From assembly GCA_038049695.1 (NCBI GenBank), contig CP142451.1, forward strand, positions 70,758,001-70,822,000: a stretch of 64,000 bases of DNA, in the 5' to 3' direction. Shown here piece by piece: positions 57,451-64,000 of the stretch. The notes under the pieces are model-generated. The model saw nothing but the letters and a program-made list of their open reading frames with translations, was not told the DNA's origin and made no database searches. A program made the translations under genes and the position numbers. The DNA comes from Cinnamomum chago (taxonomy: Eukaryota > Streptophyta > Magnoliopsida > Laurales > Lauraceae). Numbering within the stretch: position 1 is the stretch's first letter; each line of letters begins with the position of its first letter.

Positions 57451-60400
57451 TGTGAGACCCCAACCCCTAATTTCCAGGATTAGTGTTGTTTTAATTGTGG
57501 ATTACTTTCTCTAAGTGGGATTAGTGTTTGTTTGGTTGAGTTTGTGAGTTAGAATGGTTTCTCACTAGGTTTGGAGAGTTTTGAAAGCTAGTGAACCTAG
57601 ACAGTGACCGTAAGGTCTTACTTGTTTTACGTGATTAGCTTGGAGAGGTTCTTCGCGATTCCCAAAAATTCTCATTTCGACTCCGTTTGACTAATCTCGT
57701 CATCTCTACAACTTTCATGTTGATTTCGTCCCCGTTTGAGACCTCGAAACCCGACTTTTACAACTTCGAGGGGAAAACAGTCTTTTTACACCAAAATCTG
57801 GACACTATTTTCAATATCTCAAAAACCCTTAAAATCTATACTTTTTGGAAACTAGATTTTTCGACGATCATTTCTTCCTTCTTCGTCGAACTCATCCGAG
57901 GCCAGACAAGGAATGTCAGTAGTGGATCGCACCTTCACTTTCAATAAAGAGGGAACCCATTCCTTCTTTTCCCCTTCTTTTCCAGCTAAAGAACTCAGCC
58001 CAACCTAGGGTTTTTCACTTCTTTTTTGTTCTTCTTTCTTTCTTCCTCTTCAATCCACCACCAACTCCACCTTGCAAGCTCTCCATTGATACCCTTGGAA
58101 TCGAAATCCATCAACATTGAGGCTTTCGTTGAGCTAACTATTTCCATTTGAAGGTCATCCAAGTAAGCTACCCCTTCCATCTTCTAGATTTGTGTTCTTA
58201 TAACCCTAGAGAAGCTTCACCTCCATTATTAGAAGCCCTCTCTTTCTATTTCATTGTTTTGACCATTTTAGGGTTTGTATTTGGAGTTTTTTTGGTGTGT
58301 TCTAGGTTATCTTTGAGAGAGAGTGATTAAGAGCTTGTTTTGCTTGTTAGAGACTCAAGGCAAGTGGATGAATGGATTGTTTTGATTATTGGCACATTTT
58401 GTGAGAAATTTTGATTTCATTAATGGTTTTGATGATTTTAATACTTGTCTTTTGCTATGGTTGATATTGATTTCGAAATGTACTTATTGATGAGTCTATT
58501 TCTCTCTTGTTCATACCTTGGAAATGTATGTATTATGTTGTCAAAGTTGCTAATAGTTTTCATATAAGATGGGTTTTCTCTCTCTTGAGATTGATTGTGA
58601 ATGGAAAGGAAGTGAAGGGAGAAATTTGAAGTGAAGAAAATGGAAGTGTTGAATGATGAATTGGAGGAGCCCTTTTAGCTCATTTTATTGCAGGAAATGA
58701 ATGGGAAGTGAAGAGAACGATTTTAAGGAAGAAAACGCTCAAATCTGAGCTCAATGTGAATTTCCCGTAGATGGGTGGTCAACTAGCGGTCACATGTCGG
58801 CTAGCCGCCTGGTGAATGGCGGCTAACCGAACCATGTTCAGTTACAATTCCGGATAGCTGATTTTCTGTTCTGAAGGAGGCGGTCAGCTAGTGGTCACCT
58901 AGTCGGCTAGCGGACCAGTGACCGCCAGCCAACCGAACTGAGGCGGTTACAATTCCAGTATGTTGCATCATGTCAGGCAACCCACGATCAGCCAGCGGTT
59001 AACCGCCAAACCCATCGGCGGCTAACCGCCTGCTGACCGCCAGGTGACCGACTTCCCAGTGCTTTTTGGAGATTGAAAAGAAAAAAAAACTGTTTCGAAC
59101 CATATGTTCATGAAATGGTTAGGAAGGACTGTTTGGGAATTCAAGGGAGAAAAATCTTGTCCCAAAAATACGTTGAGGACTCTTGAATTATCAATGTGAA
59201 TAGGATGCTCGGAATGTTTCCAAACTCAAAGAGTACCAAATCTATATTGAAATCGACATACGAGACCCCTATTCACCTTGAACTAGTATTGAAGCCCATC
59301 ATTTGTCCCAAAATTTCGAAAGTTTAATTGTATTCCATTGTTCTTGAATTTTAATATGCACTCCCGAAATTCATGATTTATGATTTATCATTCCCGAAAA
59401 CACTGAATTTGTACTTGTAGCATTTTGCTAGCCCCAATGTCCATTGCCCGAAACAAAGTGATAATTGTGCTTTTGAGCACCCCATCCCGCCCGTTTATAT
59501 AATTGCACATATGTATTTTATACATGTTCCGATTTCTGTTATGTGACCTATGAGTCAGCACCACTAAGCTTGGATGACCTTATTGGTTTGATCCACTGAC
59601 TTGGAAATCCCCCTCCCGTCCCACCAGCTGTAGTTTGGATCTTGATGCCCGGTTAATTACCGTGGTCCCGTCCCAATAACCGACTCGCTCCCTTGGTTCC
59701 CAATACCCGGTTCGCTACCACGGTTCCCGATGTCCGGCTTGCCACCGTGGCCCCGTCCCGTATATTTATATTGTATATATATATTCCGTTGAATCTCCTC
59801 ACCTCTTGTGACTAAGATCAACGCCCTGATATGCTCGTCACTTCGGTGATAGAGGACTTAGCTTTGTGTGGCTGTCATCTTGCTTGTTTCTCGTTCCTTG
59901 GTGCACCTACATGCTTTAAATGAATAACCCGATTTGTCAAGTATCTATACTTTTACTTATGCTTTAAATGAATACATGTTTTGTCAGAGATCCATGTTAT
60001 ACACCCGTTTTACATGAATACAGGATTTATCAGATATACATGATTTTCCACCTGTTTTAATTATATGCAACATTTGATCAAATAATATGAATTACTACAT
60101 GTTCTGATTTTCAGCACATTTATTATCTTTTCATCCACATGCCAGACCGTCGTGTCTGACCCACTATTTTGGTACTCAGGTTCAAATTTCACCGCCCCGA
60201 GCTGTGTGCTTTTGTTGGCTGTGGAGCCATGAGTTGCAGGTTGTTTTGTCGGCTATGTCATGTAGACATTGAGCTGGACATCGAAGATACGTCTCATGTG
60301 GGGTAGTGGCTATTAATTTGTTATTGTATGGCTTTTATTAGCCTTTTCTTGAGATTCTTAATTCATGCACATTTATAATTTGTAACTCGATCATATATGG

Positions 60401-60705
60401 GAATGTAATATCCTATTAATGTCAGCTCTGTACTTGGTTGTGATGGTTTATTCCAGTCTGATATGGTTCTTGATATAATAGCTATATGCTAGCAGTTAAA
60501 TGCGACATGGAATTCGATTGCCGCGAACTCCGGGTCGCAACGCCACGAAAGCTTCTGCAAAATATTCAGAGTGTGTTGGAATGTGTTGTCCTCACACACG
60601 CAGATCTTGGGAGAAAATATAATCCTTAAAATCCCATTCCCTCCCCCCCCCCCCCCCCCCCCCCCCCCCGAGGCCACTACAGGGTCCGGGTTTGGAGGCG
60701 TGACA
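57451..60705 (+). mobile_element. Tekay-like gypsy 3' LTR, 3255 bp
   Basis: Starts tgtgagaccccaacc and ends ggaggcgtgaca, in the opposite orientation to the other three Tekay-like LTRs. Ordered shared motifs include gaatgtttccaaactcaaag, atgcccggttaattaccg, cgtcgtgtctgaccc and cgacttc/gatagaggacttagct. It holds a cggctagccgcc-type cluster at 58765-59050 and a C run of about 25 at 60645-60669. A polypurine tract precedes it, so it is the 3' LTR of an element whose interior and 5' LTR are gone. It interrupts copia C after QRYSP. Confidence 0.85.
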
Positions 60706-61730
60706 GAAGGTGAATAGCGCTGTGCAGGCTTAGGAGTCCTAGATGACCTTTTTACCGGGGCAGGTGTTTGAGGGTCCACCTGCGGGTTTTCATTTTCATT
60801 CACTTCAGGTACATCATTTTCAGAAGTATCATCCAGTTCAGAATATTCATTGCTATCCTCCTGCACCTTGTCCTTGTTTTTATGCATCTCTTTCTCATTG
60901 AATATAATATTTCTACTTCTAATGATTTTTCTATTTTCATCATCCCAAAAGCGGTAACCAAACTCATCAGAACCATATCCAATGAAAGTGCATTTCCTAG
61001 ATTTAGAATCTAGTTTGTCTCTTTTTTCAGCATCAACATGAACATAAGAGATACAACCAAATACTTTTAAGTGTGAAAGGTTTACCTCTTTTCCGGTCCA
61101 AACTTCCTCTGGTAGTCCGCCATCCAAAGGAACTGAGCCCCCGATTAATCAAGTATGCAGCAGTTTTCACTACTTCCGCCCAAAACTGCTTGGGTAATCC
61201 AGCATGTATCCTCATACTTCTGGCACGCTCAACGATTGTCCTGTTCATGCGCTCTGCCACACCATTTTGCTGTTGTGTATTGGGAATGGTCTTCTCTCGC
61301 TTGATGCCATATTTGGCGCAATACTCCTCAAATTCTTTCCTGTAGTACTCTCCCCAATTATCAGATCTTAGGCATTTTAGTTTTAAACCTGTTTTATTTT
61401 CAACCAAAGCTTTTCACTTCTTGAAAACATCAAACACGTCATACTTGTGTTTTATATGATATACCCATAATTTTCTAGTAGCATCATCAATGAATGTTAC
61501 AAAGTAAGAAGATCCACCAAGAGAATGTACCTGAGTTTGTCCCCACACATTCGTGTGTACTAGTTCCAACCTTTCTGACTTCGGTGGCTTGCCTAATTTA
61601 GAGAATGTAACTTTCTTCTGCTTTCCGACAACATAGTCTTTACAGAACTCTAAGTCCAATGACTTGAGTCCTTCTAGCTTACATTTAGAATAAAGAATCT
61701 TCATCCCTTTCTCACTGTGTGTCTGAGTCT
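60706..61730 (-). pseudogene. copia C integrase
   Basis: Minus strand: CKLEGLKSLDLEFCKD and KQKKVTFSKLGKP (zinc region end). Core: VHTNVWGQTQVHSLGG (the first catalytic Asp is replaced by Asn), RSDNWGEY (second Asp kept) and QQNGVAERMNRT (Glu kept). Then GKEVNLSHLKVFGCISYVHV, KCTFIGYGSDEFGYRFWD and the linker RSSRTPKPAQRYSP, where the gypsy LTR interrupts it. Frame changes occur near 61410 and 61100. The loss of the first Asp would abolish catalysis. Confidence 0.88.
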
Positions 61731-62113
61731 ATAGTGCCATGTGTTTGAGTCAGTGCCTTTATCTACAACTGCAATGGAACTTGTAGAGAGCTATTAGTCA
61801 AGTAAAGAGTTCATTCATTCTTACCGCGAGCAACAACCATACTCCCTTTTGTAACTTTCCAGAAATCATCTGCAAAGACAGTTACGTGACTAGAGCTAGC
61901 AAGCTAACCAACTAATATGAGGTTTCTCTTCAGGCTGGGAACATGCCTGACATTATTCAATTGCCATATACTGCCGTTTGGTAATTTAATCTGAACATCT
62001 CCTTTGCCAATTATGTCACAAGGTTCATCATCACCAAGATAAACTTTACCAAAGTCACCGTGTACCTAATTTTTGAGATATTCTCTATGTGCAGTAACAT
62101 GAAAGGACGCACC
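61731..62113 (-). pseudogene. copia C protease end and pre-integrase region
   Basis: Minus strand reads DDEPCDIIGKGDVQIKLPNG, VRHVPSLKRNLILVG, then stops, then FADDFWKVTKGSMVVARG: the stretch that links protease to integrase in copia polyproteins. It continues the protease at 63060 onward across the hAT element. Confidence 0.82.
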
Positions 62114-63059
62114 TAGGGTTGTAAATGGGTCAGTTTCGGTCCGGGTCCAGGGTGGACCCGGACCCTGAACTATTTAGTAAGAGGGGGAACCGGACCTGGA
62201 ACTGGACCCGTGTCGGAACCAGGAAACTGGTTCCGAAACCGGTTCCGATAATTTTAATGGGAACCGGAACCGGAACCAGAACCGTTTACGATGCGGGTCT
62301 GGTTCCGGTTCCGGGTATGGTTCCGGTTCCGGTTCTTGCCCAGTGACAGTTGTGAAGAACATTAATCAGGAAGACTAGTTTCCGTGCTCTCATCATATGC
62401 AGAGTGTTGTGTTTTCAGGTATGATCTTGGTAAAGGTTCTAAGTTTATATGAAGCTCCTTCAGAAAGTGGTTTGTGTTGCATTTGTCATTTTTCATGTTC
62501 AGACAATCTCATGTATAAATCAAAGGGAGAAAAGAATAAAATGTTTGTTTGAAGTACTGAATGATCATGAGAAGCTTGAGACATTAGCAGAAGAATGAGA
62601 TATCATATGATAAGTATATAATTATCTTATCTGACTAGTCTCGTGAATCATAAACCGTAGCGGTTGGATTACGCACGGCTGTGCTGAATTTGATCGTTCA
62701 AATTGGAGTGTAGGTTAGTTCTCTATATCATTTGATCTTTACTGTTCACTTGTAAATCCGCCTACTGGGACACATGCAGAAGATGGTAGATGAGAGTCTA
62801 CATTGTTAGTTCATATAATATGATTTGTTATTTGACTATAGGAATCTGGGATTACTTGGAACTATTTAGGTTAGAGTATATTGTGTCGGGTCCGGGTCCA
62901 CGGGTCTGAGCTACTGTGGATCCGGAACCGGACCCGTTTAGGTAACAGTTCCAAAAAAAGGATCCGGAACCGGAACCGTTTACTTATCGGAACCAAAATA
63001 AGGACCCAAATCCGGAACCTTCGGGTAATCGGAGAATCGGGGACTCATTTACAACCCTA
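62114..63059. mobile_element. hAT-like element, 946 bp
   Basis: Terminal inverted repeat tagggttgtaaatg, with the right end atttacaaccctagac read inward, and an exact 8 bp duplication gacgcacc (62106-62113 and 63060-63067). Subterminal regions (62130-62340 and 62885-63030) consist largely of ggaacc/ggttcc and ggacccgg repeats. The middle, about 500 bp, is A/T-rich without a transposase, so it is non-autonomous. Confidence 0.93.
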
Positions 63060-63942
63060 GACGCACCAGAATCTATAACCCAAGATTCAGATTTATAATC
63101 AAAAGCAAGAATTAAAGCATCTCGAACAGTATCACCTGTGACATTTACGGAAGCTTCATTGTCCTTATTACCATTCTTTTTCTTGTTTTTCTTTGGTGGA
63201 GCTCTGCAGTCCTTTTTCAAATGCCCTTTCTTGCCACAATTCCAGCACTCGATCTTGCCTTTTGACGATCTTGACTTGCTCCTTGATTTTGATCTTCCAC
63301 GACTTTACTCTCTCTTAGATGATCTTCCTTTGTTTTTCACATTCAATGCACTTCCTAATGATTCACCCGAAGGCTTCCTGTGAATTTTCTCATCGAGGAT
63401 AGAACTCACAACGTCATCAAATTTCAGTTTGGTTGATCCTGGAGAATTACTCAGTGATTTAATCATACCATTCCAGCTATCTGGTAAAGAGGATAAAACC
63501 AACAAAGCCCAAATTTCATCCTCAAATTGTACGTTAACCAAGGATAACTGGCTCATGACCGTGTTAAACTCATTCAGGTGTTCAGCAACAACCCCACCTT
63601 CAACCATCTTCATGTTAAACAACTTTCTCATCAAGAAAACTTTATTTAAGGCGGAAGGCTTTTCATACATTCGTGATAGGGCATCTATAACATCTTTAGT
63701 GGTTTTCTCCTTTGACATGTTGAATGTGATAGACTTTGATACAGAGAGAGACGAACCGTACCTAAGGCTTTCCTATCGAGTACCTCCCATTATGCGTCTG
63801 ACACTGTTGCAGGTTTCTTGGCTTTTCCCTCAAGCGGGAAGTAGAAATTCTTCTGATAAAGGAAATCTTCAATCTGCATCTTCCAATACACGAAGTTTGT
63901 GCCATTAAACCTCTCAATTATGAGCTTTGTGTCATCCGTCAT
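63060..63942 (-). pseudogene. copia C gag, zinc knuckle and protease start
   Basis: Gag begins MTDDTKLIIERFNGTNF at 63942 with YWKMQIEDFLYQKNF and a stop near 63790 (SDA-stop-WE). The main body follows: VIDALSRMYEKPSALNKVFL, FNTVMSQLSLVNVQFEDEI and LVLSSLPDSWNGMIKSL. After a stop near 63305 come the zinc knuckle CWNCGKKGHLKKDC at about 63210-63250 and the protease motif SWVIDSGAS at about 63075, just before the hAT insertion. Confidence 0.9.
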
Positions 63943-64000
63943 GGCTCCCACTCAAACCAAGCTACATCTACTTGATAAGTTTCTCTACCTGTCAAACTGT
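63943..64000 (-). other. start of copia C leader, cut by the window edge
   Basis: Upstream of the gag Met. The primer site and 5' LTR are expected to the right. Confidence 0.5.

Larger units (their letters stand above)
46137..64000 (-). mobile_element. copia C: degenerate copia element running past the right edge
   Basis: A 3' LTR at 46137-46459, then from left to right RNase H, RT, integrase, protease and gag on the minus strand, starting with a gag Met at 63942. The 5' LTR must lie beyond 64000. The coding region is split by a CACTA element (47853-56904), a gypsy 3' fragment with LTR (to 60705) and a hAT element (62114-63059). Motifs on the two sides of each insertion are consecutive parts of one copia polyprotein, so these pieces belong to a single element. 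Confidence 0.88.

Noticed and set aside
57185..60710. gaagg at 57185-57189 and 60706-60710 as a target duplication
   Set aside because: A 5-mer match is likely by chance over this distance, and no 5' LTR start follows the left copy.
1..64000. CRISPR arrays, operons, bacterial genes or endogenous pararetrovirus
   Set aside because: No direct-repeat/spacer pattern, no clustered intact genes and no pararetrovirus motif order; all RT-bearing regions have copia or gypsy gene order with LTRs.

Overview
This window is plant nuclear DNA, almost certainly from an angiosperm and probably a dicot. It is a heterochromatin-like stack of transposable elements with no intact host gene. The evidence for a plant is Ty1/copia and Ty3/gypsy elements primed from initiator tRNA-Met, a Cassandra element whose LTRs carry 5S rRNA sequence, CACTA and hAT DNA transposons, and relics of a plant glutamate-receptor-like gene and of an ASCH-domain gene. 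Nearly every recognisable coding stretch is on the minus strand and broken by stops, frameshifts or insertions.

Layout, left to right. 1-6700 is the 3' part of a Ty3/gypsy chromodomain element (Tekay/Del-like, minus strand). Its very long LTR is cut by the left window edge and carries a 1.2 kb hAT-like insertion with an 8 bp target duplication. 6700-6867 is a CACTA transposon end. 6868-14588 is a plus-strand, LARD-like non-autonomous LTR element with an internal gag segment in inverted orientation. 14589-15890 is an Athila/Tat-type gag relic.

16100-39285 is a glutamate-receptor-like (GLR) pseudogene on the minus strand, cut into three pieces. Two insertions split it: copia A (16518-35939, target duplication GTATC) and a solo LTR (36151-38936, TTTAT). 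Inside copia A sit a gypsy LTR (17288-20566), a solo LARD-family LTR (20578-21889, GTCTA) and a full-length copia B (24830-35065, GGCTT, LTRs of 1974 bp). Copia B in turn holds a complete Cassandra element (29541-30194, ATATA). LTR divergence counted by eye falls with nesting depth: about 10% for copia A, about 2% for copia B, and 2 differences in 247 bp for Cassandra.

39286-41906 shows no gene. 41907-46083 is a 4.2 kb solo gypsy LTR (AAGAT). From 46137 past the right edge runs copia C (minus strand). It is interrupted inside its reverse transcriptase by a 9 kb CACTA element (47853-56904), downstream of its integrase by a gypsy 3' fragment plus LTR (to 60705), and in its protease by a 946 bp hAT element (62114-63059, GACGCACC). 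The CACTA element carries an En/Spm Ptta-like relic and at least four phase-consistent exons of a captured host gene for an ASCH-domain protein, itself broken by a stop and a 1-base deletion.

Two things stand out. One is the captured ASCH gene inside CACTA inside copia. The other is that LTRs of several families carry clusters of short GC-rich palindromes that differ from family to family and, in the giant gypsy LTR, from copy to copy.
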